Made by a program: the position numbers and the translations under genes. From assembly GCA_002790175.1 (NCBI GenBank), contig PFUQ01000100.1, positions 1 to 8,427 on the forward strand: 8,427 nt of DNA. The letters run 5' to 3'. Of the stretch, positions 1-6,807 are shown piece after piece. The notes under the pieces are model-generated. The model searched no databases. It was not told the origin of the DNA and saw nothing but the letters and a program-made list of their open reading frames with translations. The stretch comes from Flavobacteriales bacterium CG_4_9_14_3_um_filter_32_8. Lineage in GTDB: Bacteria; Bacteroidota; Bacteroidia; Flavobacteriales_E; Vicingaceae. How positions within the stretch are numbered: the stretch's first letter is position 1; the number at the start of each line of letters is the position of its first letter.

Positions 1-1
1 A

Positions 2-70
2 CATATCTACTATATTAACGAGCAGGGCATTATCTACAAATACCAAGTCTGGAAAAAAAGAATTAACTAG
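2..70 (+). CDS. 3' end of an upstream gene (partial, unidentified)
   Basis: Reading from base 2 gives 22 codons ending in a TAG at 68-70, rich in I, Y, N and K (it includes YYINEQGIIYKYQVWKK), as expected for a coding tail in an AT-rich Bacteroidota genome. The start lies outside the window and the piece is too short to name a family. Reading from base 3 is also open, to a TAA at about 84, so the frame choice rests only on amino-acid composition. Confidence 0.4.
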   Translation, partial: HIYYINEQGIIYKYQVWKKRIN

Positions 71-118
71 TTATTTTATTTAAAAACATGCATAATAAAA
101 ATATTTTTCAAATTAATG

Positions 119-149
119 TTGTAACATTAAATGTATATACATATTTTTG
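119..149 (+). promoter_or_regulatory. Bacteroidota-type promoter of the YceI gene
   Basis: A TTG at 119-121 is followed after 20 bases by TATTTTTG at 142-149, an exact match to the Bacteroidota -7 consensus TAnnTTTG with normal spacing to the -33 TTG. Transcription would start near 154, giving a leader of about 20 bases before the ATG at 174. The leader is A-rich and has no Shine-Dalgarno site, which is usual in this phylum. Confidence 0.6.
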
Positions 150-173
150 TAACTAAATTTAAAACTAGAAAAA

Positions 174-767
174 ATGAAAAAAACAATTTTATTATTAAGC
201 ATAGTAGCGTTATCAGGAATATTCTTGTCATCTTTTGTCAATAACAAAAAACAAGATTTAAAAATTAATACAAAAATAAGTAGTATTGAATGGATTGGGA
301 AAAAAGTAACAGGTCAACATACTGGAGCAATAAACATCAAAGAAGGTTCGCTACAAGTTGTTGATGGCATTATTAAAACAGGTAAAGTAGTAATTGACAT
401 GAATAGTATTACCAACACTGACATGGAAGGTGAATGGTCACAAAAATTGTTAGACCATTTGAATTCTGCCGATTTTTTTGATGTAAAGAATCATTCAGCT
501 TCCACTTTAGAAATTAACTCAGTAAAAAACATTGAGGGCAACAAATATATCGTTAATGGTAATTTAACCATTAAAGGAATTAGTAAACCCATTGAATTTC
601 CAGCAACTATTGAAGTTAAAGATGGGAAATTAGCTGCTTTTGCTGAGGTAAAAATAGATAGAACCCTATATGACATCAAATATGGGTCAGGTAAATTTTT
701 TGAAGGATTGGGTGATAAAATGATAGATGATGAGTTTATTGTGAAATTTAAAATTGCTGCAGAGTAG
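174..767 (+). CDS. YceI-family secreted lipid-binding-like protein
   Basis: The 197-residue product starts with a signal peptide (MKK, then a hydrophobic stretch to about residue 22) and is otherwise a single YceI domain. Family-typical features are the early SSIEWIGKKVTGQHTG strand, the NGNLTIKGISKPIEFPATIEV segment in the middle, and the C-terminal DRTLYDIKYGSGKFFEGLGD motif followed by KMIDDEF, which is characteristic of Bacteroidota members. YceI proteins form an elongated beta-barrel that binds isoprenoid or other amphiphilic molecules in the periplasm; the ligand here cannot be told from sequence. There is no Cys after the signal peptide, so it is not a lipoprotein. The gene has its own promoter and terminator and appears monocistronic. 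Length matches the family. Confidence 0.92.
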   Translation: MKKTILLLSIVALSGIFLSSFVNNKKQDLKINTKISSIEWIGKKVTGQHTGAINIKEGSLQVVDGIIKTGKVVIDMNSITNTDMEGEWSQKLLDHLNSADFFDVKNHSASTLEINSVKNIEGNKYIVNGNLTIKGISKPIEFPATIEVKDGKLAAFAEVKIDRTLYDIKYGSGKFFEGLGDKMIDDEFIVKFKIAAE

Positions 768-796
768 TAATTATTTAATAGCGTATAATTCTTTAG

Positions 797-825
797 AAAT
801 CCAAACAAATTGTTTGGATTTTTTT
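797..825 (+). terminator. Rho-independent terminator after the YceI gene
   Basis: An inverted repeat with 11-bp perfect arms (797-807 and 811-821, core AATCCAAACA / TGTTTGGATT) and a 3-base loop AAT is followed by a T run to 825. It lies 30 bases after the YceI stop codon and separates that gene from the surface-protein unit downstream. Confidence 0.85.
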
Positions 826-827
826 AA

Positions 828-835
828 TAAATTTG
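828..835 (+). promoter_or_regulatory. Candidate -7 element for the surface-protein unit
   Basis: TAAATTTG matches TAnnTTTG exactly and sits just after the terminator, 90 bases before the ATG at 925. No good TTG is found at the right distance upstream. TATTTTTA at 882-889 is an alternative that is closer to the start but lacks the final G and also has no clear -33. The rest of the 768-924 gap shows nothing else I can support. Confidence 0.35.
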
Positions 836-924
836 TTTTTAATATGCAACCTCTATTAATTAAGTGTCGTCTTAGTATTATTATTTTTAATTATTTCCAT
901 AAAAAACAACTTAAATTATATATT

Positions 925-2496
925 ATGAAAAATCTATTTCTAACTTTAGTTTTAATCTCTTTTTCCACTTTTTTGTTTTCACAAAATGTGGGAATAAATA
1001 CAACTGGGGCAGTTCCAAATGCCTCTGCAGCATTGGACATCGATTACCCAAATAAAGGACTTTTAGTTCCGAGAGTAGCGTTATTAAACACAACAGATGT
1101 TGTTACAATACCTGCTCCAGCAACAAGTTTGTTAGTTTATAACACCAATGCTGCTATGACTGGCGGTGCTCTTGGTTATTGGTATTGGGATGGTGCTGCT
1201 TGGATACAAGCTCTAGGACCACAAGGACCTGCTGGTGCAGTTGGGCCACAAGGACCAATCGGACCTGCTGGACCACAAGGACCTGCTGGACCGCAAGGAC
1301 CTATAGGATTAACTGGGGCAACAGGAGCAACAGGTCCACAAGGACCGATAGGATTAACTGGAGCAACTGGGGCAACAGGCCCACAAGGACCAATCGGGTT
1401 AACTGGACCTGCTGGTGCTGTCGGGCCACAAGGACCAATTGGATTAACTGGACCCGCAGGAGCAGTTGGACCTGCTGGACCACAAGGTATTCAGGGAATT
1501 CAAGGACCTGTTGGACCCATGGGGCCAAGTTGGACGTTAACTACGCCAACATTTAATGCAAATGGAACTGTTACAGTTAATGGAACTGCCGGTTCTGGTG
1601 GACCTGTTACTTCCACTGCAGCAGCATGGTTAACTACAGGTAACACAGCTGCTGCTGCCGACCGTATAGGAACTAATAATGCAATAGATTTTAGAATGTA
1701 CACCAGTGGTTTAGAAAGAATGACTATTGAAGCTAATGGATATATTGGATTAAACGGAGTAACTGCTCCCGTTTGTCCTGTAAACTTTGTAGCTGGTAAT
1801 AGTGGTGGAATATTTTTAAATCAATATGATCATACTGGAACTACTGATGCTATGGCACGTTTCCAACATACTTCTACTGGTAATGGAAGTAGAGTATTCT
1901 TAGGGGTTACAAATTATTCTGCCTCAGCTTTTGCCGCCTCAGCTGTTATAGGGCTTAGCTTAAATGCTACAACTACTGGGTCTGGGGGTATTGGTGTTAC
2001 TGGGAGTGCAAATAATGAAAGCGGTACTGGAGTTGAAGCTACTTTGTTTTTCGCTGGTGCTTATTCAGGTTGGGCATTATATACAAGTGCAGATGTATTT
2101 ACCCCAGGAGGTGTTTGGACAGCTTCTGATAAAAAATTTAAAAAAGAAATTAAACCTATTGGCGAAGCTTTAGGATTAATTTCTCGCCTTGATCCTGTTT
2201 CTTATTACTTTGATACAGATAAGTATCCAGAGATTGGCTTTGATGAAAATAGATTAACATATGGCTTTATTGCACAAGATTTAGAAAAAGTTATACCAGA
2301 ATTGGTAAAGGACAAAACTATAGTCCTTAATGCAAATACGGAAAAAACAAGTGGTATTTCTTCTGAACGTAAAACGGAAACTATGAAGGTGGTAAATTAT
2401 ACTTTAATGGTGCCTATTCTTACTCAAGCAATAAAAGAACAACAAGTAATTATTGAAAAATTAGAAAAAAGAATAGAAGCTTTAGAAAACAAATAA
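925..2496 (+). CDS. Collagen-like surface protein with C-terminal S74 self-cleaving chaperone domain
   Basis: I place the start at 925 because it gives a clean signal peptide (MKNLFLTLVL..., cleavage near S19/Q20); the frame stays open back to 754 but that stretch looks untranslated. The 523-residue product has, in order: an N-terminal module common in Bacteroidota surface proteins (VGINTT, ASAALDI, KGLLVPRVAL, then a W-rich end; about 20-97); 35 uninterrupted Gly-X-Y triplets (98-202); a Gly/Thr/Ala-rich middle; an S74 intramolecular chaperone domain from about 400, with the motif ASDKKFKKEI; and a C-terminal coiled coil (about 500-523). In S74 domains of phage fibres the Ser of this motif and the Lys five residues on form the cleavage dyad, here S401 and K406. 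The expected product is a trimeric collagen-like fibre at the cell surface; this role is inferred. It has no T9SS sorting domain, so its export route past the outer membrane is unclear. The next gene begins 48 bp later. Confidence 0.88.
   Translation: MKNLFLTLVLISFSTFLFSQNVGINTTGAVPNASAALDIDYPNKGLLVPRVALLNTTDVVTIPAPATSLLVYNTNAAMTGGALGYWYWDGAAWIQALGPQGPAGAVGPQGPIGPAGPQGPAGPQGPIGLTGATGATGPQGPIGLTGATGATGPQGPIGLTGPAGAVGPQGPIGLTGPAGAVGPAGPQGIQGIQGPVGPMGPSWTLTTPTFNANGTVTVNGTAGSGGPVTSTAAAWLTTGNTAAAADRIGTNNAIDFRMYTSGLERMTIEANGYIGLNGVTAPVCPVNFVAGNSGGIFLNQYDHTGTTDAMARFQHTSTGNGSRVFLGVTNYSASAFAASAVIGLSLNATTTGSGGIGVTGSANNESGTGVEATLFFAGAYSGWALYTSADVFTPGGVWTASDKKFKKEIKPIGEALGLISRLDPVSYYFDTDKYPEIGFDENRLTYGFIAQDLEKVIPELVKDKTIVLNANTEKTSGISSERKTETMKVVNYTLMVPILTQAIKEQQVIIEKLEKRIEALENK
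1216..1530 (+). repeat. Collagen-like Gly-X-Y repeat, with four 45-bp tandem units inside
   Basis: The 315 bases encode 35 Gly-X-Y triplets without interruption. Positions 1288-1467 form four tandem 45-bp units: two encode GPQGPIGLTGATGAT and two encode GPQGPIGLTGPAGAV. The units differ at synonymous positions, so they are diverged but still similar enough for slippage or recombination. Proline at X and Gln, Ala, Ile or Thr at Y is typical of bacterial collagens, which lack hydroxyproline. Confidence 0.93.
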
Positions 2497-2544
2497 TTTT
2501 TAATTCATCTTTTTTAATCATTATTTGAACCTAAACTATACAAA

Positions 2545-5500
2545 ATGAAAACATTCAAACATAACTATTGGAACAGCGTAACTCTCTTTGTTTTGCTTGT
2601 TTCGTGTTGTTCTTTTGTCCAAGCACAAAATACGTTGATTTTAAACGGTGGCATTACTGTATTGAATGGTGGTGTTGCAGGAACCCCTGTTTATTTGGTC
2701 GTAAATGAATCAAATACTGCTGGAATTACACGTTTAAGTGGACACATTCATTCCGAAAACCAATACAATTTTGTGAAATGGATAGCTGGTACAGGAACAG
2801 GAAACTACATTTTTCCATTTGGAGTTGCAGGAAATTCTGCCGATTACATTCCTTTTACTTTCAACAAAACAACAGCTGTATCAAGTAATATAGAAACTTC
2901 AACTTGGTTTACCGATGTCCCTAACTTTCCTAGGCCCGCTGCTACCAATGTTGGTCCTGTAACCAATATGTTCAATTTTGCTGATTCTGTTCAATATGCA
3001 ATAGACCGTTTTTGGGATATTCAAGCAACGACTACCGCAGATTTAACATTTTCATACAGAGGAATTGAAAACACAACCAATAACCCAACTGGAAATGTAA
3101 GGACTCAACATTGGAATGGAACAGCTTGGGATGCCCCAGTTACTCCTGGTACGCCAGGAGTTGTAGCAGGAATTGGTTCTGCTGGTCCTTTTGTAGGGCA
3201 AACTACTTTTTCACCATGGGTGTTATCTGTAATCCCTATTTGTGAACAAGATACGATTACCTACAATGGTCCTTTTTGTAATGATTTAACAACACCACAA
3301 AACGTAACTCATACGGGTATTTTTACTGGTGTTTTCACATCATCACCAGCAGGATTATCCATTGATCCAAATACAGGAGCAATTAATCCAAGTTTGAGTA
3401 CAGCTGCAACATATACGGTAACATTTACAGTGGACGCAACGCCAACGTGTCCTCAAATGATAGCAACAACAACTGTAACTATAACAGCACTTGATGACGC
3501 TTCTTTTACCTATTCACCAACAACTTTTTGTTTGACAGGTTCAAACCCTACACCAACTATTACTGGTGTTGCAGGTGGAACATTTACAATGTCTGCACCA
3601 GGTGTAATAAATGGAACCACAGGTGAAATTGATTTAGCCACAAGTGGTTTAGGTTCTTTTATGGTTTATTATAATACCACAAGTGCAGGTAATCCTTGTC
3701 CAGGATTAGATTCAGTTCAAGTAACGATAACTGCAGCACCAAGTGCCAGTTTTAGTTATGATGCAGCTCAATATTGTCAAGATGCTGTTAATCCAATTTT
3801 AACTTTTGGACTAGGAGCAAGTGGTGGTGTTTTCTCAACAAACCCAGCGACAGGATTAAGTATTAATACTTCAACAGGAGCAATTGATTTATCATCCAGT
3901 TCATCAGGTATTTACACTGTTTATAATACGATTGTTGCTTCTGGCGGTTGTGCTGCTGCTATTGATTCGACTACAATTGAAGTTCTGCAAGTAGATTCAG
4001 CATTATTTACTTATTCGCCAACTACATTTTGTATCACAGGAACAAATCCATTACCAACCTTATCTGGAACGCTTGGCGGAACATTTACAATGTCTGCACC
4101 AGGTGTAATAAATGGAACCACGGGTGAAATTGATTTAGCCACAAGTGGATTAGGAACTTTTACTGTCTATTACAATACAATAGCAGCAGGAAATCCTTGC
4201 CCTTCATTAGATTCTTTAGTGGTGAATATAGTGAATGCTCCAGGAGCCACTTTTACTTATACTAATTCACCTTATTGCCAAGGAGACACCAACGAATTAC
4301 CTGTGTTTGGAGCAGGGAATTTTGCAGGAACATTTTCAGCAACACCAGCTGGTATCATCTTTATAAGTACAACTACAGGCGAGTTAGATTTAACAACTAG
4401 TTCAGCAGGAACTTATACGATTTACAACAACATTGCAGCATCAGGTGGCTGTGCAGCAGCACTTGATTCATTCCAAATAACTATTAATCCTACTTATTTA
4501 ATACCTCAAACAGCTCAAATTTGTCAAGGAGATAGTATTTTGTTAGGAGGTGCTTACCAAACAAGTAGTGGTGTTTATACCGATAATTTAACCACAACAA
4601 ACGGTTGTGATAGTATTATTTCAACTACACTTACTGTTGATCCAACCATTACAATACCTGTTAATGCTGCGATATGCCAAGGAGATAGCATTTTGTTAGG
4701 AGGTGCATTTCAAACAGCAGCAGGAACATATTATGATACTTATACTACATCGTTAGGTTGTGATAGTATCATAGAAACAACTTTAACAGTAAACCCTTTA
4801 GGAAGTATTACTGTAAATCCTGTAGTGCCAGTTTGCTTTGATTCACCAATAATTTTAACTGCAACAGGCAGCGGAAATGGGGTTATCACTTGGTATAGCG
4901 ATGCTGCTGGAACTATTGTTGTAGGAACAGGTAGTCCACTTTCAATTAATTCCACAAGCATAGGAACATTTACTTTTTATGCAAATGAAGCCGGAACTTG
5001 TTCTTCGGGAATGGATTCCGTTGTAGTAGTTGTTGGTGGTGTTATTGCTGGTTTTAATGCTACGCCAACAACTGGACCTATTCCATTAAGCGTTTTCTTT
5101 GATAATACTAGTTCAACTGGTGCTGGAATAACTTATTGGTGGGATTTTGGCAATGGAGATACAAGTACAGTGTTTGAGCCATCAACTATTTATACCAACA
5201 TTGGAGGATACACAGTAACATTAATTGTTACAGACGGCTTTTGTTTTGACACAACATCTATCACGATAGATGCTTTTGGTGAATCAGTAATTCTTATTCC
5301 TAATGTATTTACCCCTAATGTTGATGGCTCTAATGATGTATTTACAGTTGATGGAGTTAATTTAGAATCAGTTGATTGTGTTATTTTCAATAGATGGGGG
5401 CAAAAAATGTACTCATGGAATAATGTAAATGGCTTCTGGGACGGAAGAACTACTTCTGGCTCCGAATGTCCTGATGGAACTTATTTTTATATCATTAATG

Positions 5501-5559
5501 CCTTAGGACAAGATGGTGTTGAATATTTTAAGAAAGGTGCATTTAGCTTAATACGGTAA
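2545..5559 (+). CDS. Large T9SS-secreted repeat protein with PKD domain and type B (gliding-motility-associated, CHU_C) C-terminal domain
   Basis: The 1004-residue product has a signal peptide (cleavage near A27/Q28) and an N-terminal beta-rich region. One diverged Ig-like repeat (about 233-316) precedes four repeats of 82-85 residues arranged A-B-A-B (317-398, 399-483, 484-565, 566-649). Two short 51-residue repeats (650-700, 701-751; CQGDSILLGGA) and a further Ig-like unit follow. A PKD domain (about 833-912) carries WWDFGNGDTS. The last domain (about 916-1004) has IPNVFTPNVDGSNDVF, FNRWGQKMYSW, WDGRTTSG and PDGTYFYII, the hallmarks of the TIGR04131/CHU_C domain. In this family the C-terminal domain directs export by T9SS and surface attachment, typically with a PorP/SprF partner; no such gene is in the window. 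Function is probably adhesion or surface structure (inferred). It probably shares a transcript with the collagen-like gene, since the 48-bp gap holds no terminator and no convincing promoter. Confidence 0.92.
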   Translation: MKTFKHNYWNSVTLFVLLVSCCSFVQAQNTLILNGGITVLNGGVAGTPVYLVVNESNTAGITRLSGHIHSENQYNFVKWIAGTGTGNYIFPFGVAGNSADYIPFTFNKTTAVSSNIETSTWFTDVPNFPRPAATNVGPVTNMFNFADSVQYAIDRFWDIQATTTADLTFSYRGIENTTNNPTGNVRTQHWNGTAWDAPVTPGTPGVVAGIGSAGPFVGQTTFSPWVLSVIPICEQDTITYNGPFCNDLTTPQNVTHTGIFTGVFTSSPAGLSIDPNTGAINPSLSTAATYTVTFTVDATPTCPQMIATTTVTITALDDASFTYSPTTFCLTGSNPTPTITGVAGGTFTMSAPGVINGTTGEIDLATSGLGSFMVYYNTTSAGNPCPGLDSVQVTITAAPSASFSYDAAQYCQDAVNPILTFGLGASGGVFSTNPATGLSINTSTGAIDLSSSSSGIYTVYNTIVASGGCAAAIDSTTIEVLQVDSALFTYSPTTFCITGTNPLPTLSGTLGGTFTMSAPGVINGTTGEIDLATSGLGTFTVYYNTIAAGNPCPSLDSLVVNIVNAPGATFTYTNSPYCQGDTNELPVFGAGNFAGTFSATPAGIIFISTTTGELDLTTSSAGTYTIYNNIAASGGCAAALDSFQITINPTYLIPQTAQICQGDSILLGGAYQTSSGVYTDNLTTTNGCDSIISTTLTVDPTITIPVNAAICQGDSILLGGAFQTAAGTYYDTYTTSLGCDSIIETTLTVNPLGSITVNPVVPVCFDSPIILTATGSGNGVITWYSDAAGTIVVGTGSPLSINSTSIGTFTFYANEAGTCSSGMDSVVVVVGGVIAGFNATPTTGPIPLSVFFDNTSSTGAGITYWWDFGNGDTSTVFEPSTIYTNIGGYTVTLIVTDGFCFDTTSITIDAFGESVILIPNVFTPNVDGSNDVFTVDGVNLESVDCVIFNRWGQKMYSWNNVNGFWDGRTTSGSECPDGTYFYIINALGQDGVEYFKKGAFSLIR
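3577..3647 (+). repeat. 71-bp direct repeat, copy 1 (within repeat A1)
   Basis: This stretch recurs at 4078-4148 with a single mismatch (A at 3621, G at 4122), leaving exact runs of 44 and 26 bases. It encodes the centre of repeat A, including TMSAPGVINGTTGEIDLATS. The offset is 501 bp, or 167 codons, exactly one A+B pair. Confidence 0.9.
4078..4148 (+). repeat. 71-bp direct repeat, copy 2 (within repeat A2)
   Basis: Second copy of the stretch at 3577-3647, 70 of 71 bases identical. The surrounding repeats are much more diverged at DNA level, so this core is either recently converted or strongly constrained. Confidence 0.9.
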
Positions 5560-5574
5560 ATAGATACCGATACT

Positions 5575-5612
5575 AAAAAACCCCATCCGTCAGCTGACGG
5601 ATGGGGTTTTTT
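5575..5612. terminator. Bidirectional terminator, perfect 38-bp palindrome
   Basis: Nineteen-base arms (AAAAAACCCCATCCGTCAG and its exact complement) form a GC-rich stem bounded by six A on the left and six T on the right. It therefore gives a hairpin plus U run on both strands. On the plus strand it ends the surface-protein unit (stop codon at 5559); on the minus strand it lies 4 bases beyond the mature 3' end of the tRNA-Cys. Confidence 0.93.
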
Positions 5613-5616
5613 GTTG

Positions 5617-5687
5617 AGGTTCCGAGCGGATTCGAACCGTTGTAGATGCTTTTGCAGAGCATTGCCTAACCACTCGGCCACGGAACC
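5617..5687 (-). tRNA. tRNA-Cys (anticodon GCA)
   Basis: Read on the minus strand from 5687, the 71 bases fold as a tRNA: acceptor arm GGTTCCG pairing with CGGAACC, a D arm with AGTGGTTA in the loop, anticodon stem ATGCT/AGCAT around loop CTGCAAA (anticodon GCA), a 4-base variable region CTAC, a T arm with loop TTCGAAT, and discriminator U, an identity element for cysteine. CCA is not encoded and must be added by the nucleotidyltransferase. The T stem (AACGG/CCGCT) has one A-C mismatch at the 50-64 pair. Confidence 0.95.
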
Positions 5688-5698
5688 TTTTGTTAGGA

Positions 5699-5730
5699 TT
5701 GCAAAGCTAATAATAATTTTAATACTTTTA
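5699..5730 (+). promoter_or_regulatory. Candidate promoter of the threonine aldolase gene
   Basis: TTG at 5699-5701 is followed after 21 bases by TACTTTTA at 5723-5730, which matches TAnnTTTG except for the last base. Transcription would begin roughly 10 bases before the ATG at 5746. The element overlaps the oppositely directed tRNA-Cys promoter. Confidence 0.5.
5702..5709 (-). promoter_or_regulatory. Candidate -7 element of the tRNA-Cys promoter
   Basis: On the minus strand this reads TAGCTTTG, an exact match to TAnnTTTG, ending 14 bases before the mature tRNA 5' end. A clear -33 TTG is not seen at the usual distance; the best is a TTTTC at 5737-5733 with 24-base spacing. Its position fits a short 5' leader removed by RNase P. 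Confidence 0.5.
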
Positions 5731-5745
5731 TTGAAAATTTAGAAC

Positions 5746-6771
5746 ATGATTGTAGATTTAAGAAGTGACACAGTTACAGTGCCAACATTAGCCATGAAAG
5801 AAGCCATGTTTAATGCAATTGTTGGTGACGATGTTTTCGGTGATGATGAAACGGTAAATAAATTGGAAGCATTAGGGGCTGCTATTTTTGGAAAGGAGGC
5901 TGCGGTTTATTGTCCTTCTGGAACGATGACTAATCAAATTGCTATTAAAATTAACTCAAACCCTCCTGGTGAAATTATTTGTGACGAGCTTTCTCATGTT
6001 TACAAATATGAAGGGGGTGGTATTGGTTTTAATTCAGGTTTAGCCTCAAAATTATTAAAAGGAACTAATGGAAGATTAACTGCACGGCAAATTGAAGTAG
6101 CCATTAATCCTGATGATGTGCATTTTCCAGAAACTCAATTGGTAAGTTTAGAAAATACGTGTAATAAAGGAGGCGGAACTATTTACAAATTAGAAGAAAT
6201 TAAAAAAATCAGAACACTATGCACTAATAAAGGATTAAAACTCCATTTAGATGGTGCTCGGATTTTTAACGCCATTGTAGAAAAAAATTATACTGCATTA
6301 GATATAGGATCTCAATTTGATACCTTGTCGGTATGTCTTTCCAAAGGATTAGGAGCTCCTGTTGGCTCTCTATTATTAGGAACAACTGAAGCTATAAAAA
6401 AAGCACGACGAATACGAAAAATATTTGGAGGAGGAATGCGTCAATCAGGATATTTGGCTGCGGCAGGAATTTATGCATTAGAAAACAACATTCAACGGTT
6501 AAAAGAAGACCATCAACGAGCAAAACAATTGGGTGCTACACTTCAAAGCGTATCTTTTGTAAAAGAAGTATTGCCTGTTTACACCAACATTGTTGTTTTT
6601 GAAATTATTGATACCATCGATTACCAAAGTATCATCAAAAAATTAGCAGAAAAAAATGTAAAAGTGGTGGCATTTGGTCCTCAGCAAATACGAATGGTAA
6701 CGCACTTAAATTTTACTGATGATATGCTTACCGAAACCATATCCATTCTTAAAAATTTAGCCATAAACTAA
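5746..6771 (+). CDS. ltaE: Low-specificity L-threonine aldolase (PLP-dependent)
   Basis: The 341-residue product belongs to the fold-type I PLP threonine aldolases, which split L-threonine or L-allo-threonine into glycine and acetaldehyde in the cytoplasm and can supply glycine. Diagnostic motifs are the N-terminal VDLRSDTVTVP, GDDVFGDDETVNKLE, PSGTMTNQIA in the cofactor-binding part, CDELSH with the ring-stacking His at residue 84, HLDGAR with the PLP-nitrogen Asp at 169 and Arg at 172, and SVCLSKGLGAPVGS with the Schiff-base Lys at 200. GGGMRQSGYLAAAG follows, as in family members. Length and motif spacing are normal, so the enzyme looks complete and active. Stereochemical preference cannot be read from sequence. 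The gene is followed 36 bp later by the DUF3109 gene, but that one seems to have its own promoter. Confidence 0.94.
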   Translation: MIVDLRSDTVTVPTLAMKEAMFNAIVGDDVFGDDETVNKLEALGAAIFGKEAAVYCPSGTMTNQIAIKINSNPPGEIICDELSHVYKYEGGGIGFNSGLASKLLKGTNGRLTARQIEVAINPDDVHFPETQLVSLENTCNKGGGTIYKLEEIKKIRTLCTNKGLKLHLDGARIFNAIVEKNYTALDIGSQFDTLSVCLSKGLGAPVGSLLLGTTEAIKKARRIRKIFGGGMRQSGYLAAAGIYALENNIQRLKEDHQRAKQLGATLQSVSFVKEVLPVYTNIVVFEIIDTIDYQSIIKKLAEKNVKVVAFGPQQIRMVTHLNFTDDMLTETISILKNLAIN

Positions 6772-6795
6772 TCAAATTCTTTAGTTTCTAAATTC

Positions 6796-6803
6796 TATTT
6801 TTG
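6796..6803 (+). promoter_or_regulatory. -7 element abutting the DUF3109 start (near-leaderless)
   Basis: TATTTTTG is an exact TAnnTTTG match and ends only 4 bases before the ATG at 6808, so the transcript would begin at or next to the start codon. The -33 region is weak: TTTAG rather than TTG near 6780. Confidence 0.5.
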
Positions 6804-6807
6804 CAAA

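Noticed and set aside
491..808. Minus-strand reading frame over the YceI gene
   Set aside because: Antisense shadow of a well-supported gene, without promoter or family resemblance.
754..924. Start of the collagen-like protein at 754, adding 57 residues
   Set aside because: The extension overlaps the YceI stop region, runs through the terminator hairpin, has unusual composition and would bury the clear signal peptide that begins at 925.
1179..1556. Other-frame open stretches across the collagen repeat, on both strands
   Set aside because: Low-complexity shadows produced by the 9-base Gly-X-Y periodicity; no start context or family resemblance.
925..2496. Phage tail fibre from a prophage, given the S74 domain and Gly-X-Y repeats
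   Set aside because: It has a signal peptide and a Bacteroidota surface-protein N-terminus, and no phage structural gene is nearby.
3241..4797. CRISPR-like or transposon-like repeat array
   Set aside because: The repeats are in-frame coding duplications with protein-level similarity, no spacers and no terminal inverted repeats.
5487..5681. Minus-strand reading frame across the tRNA
   Set aside because: It covers the tRNA-Cys and the terminator palindrome, so it is not a protein gene.
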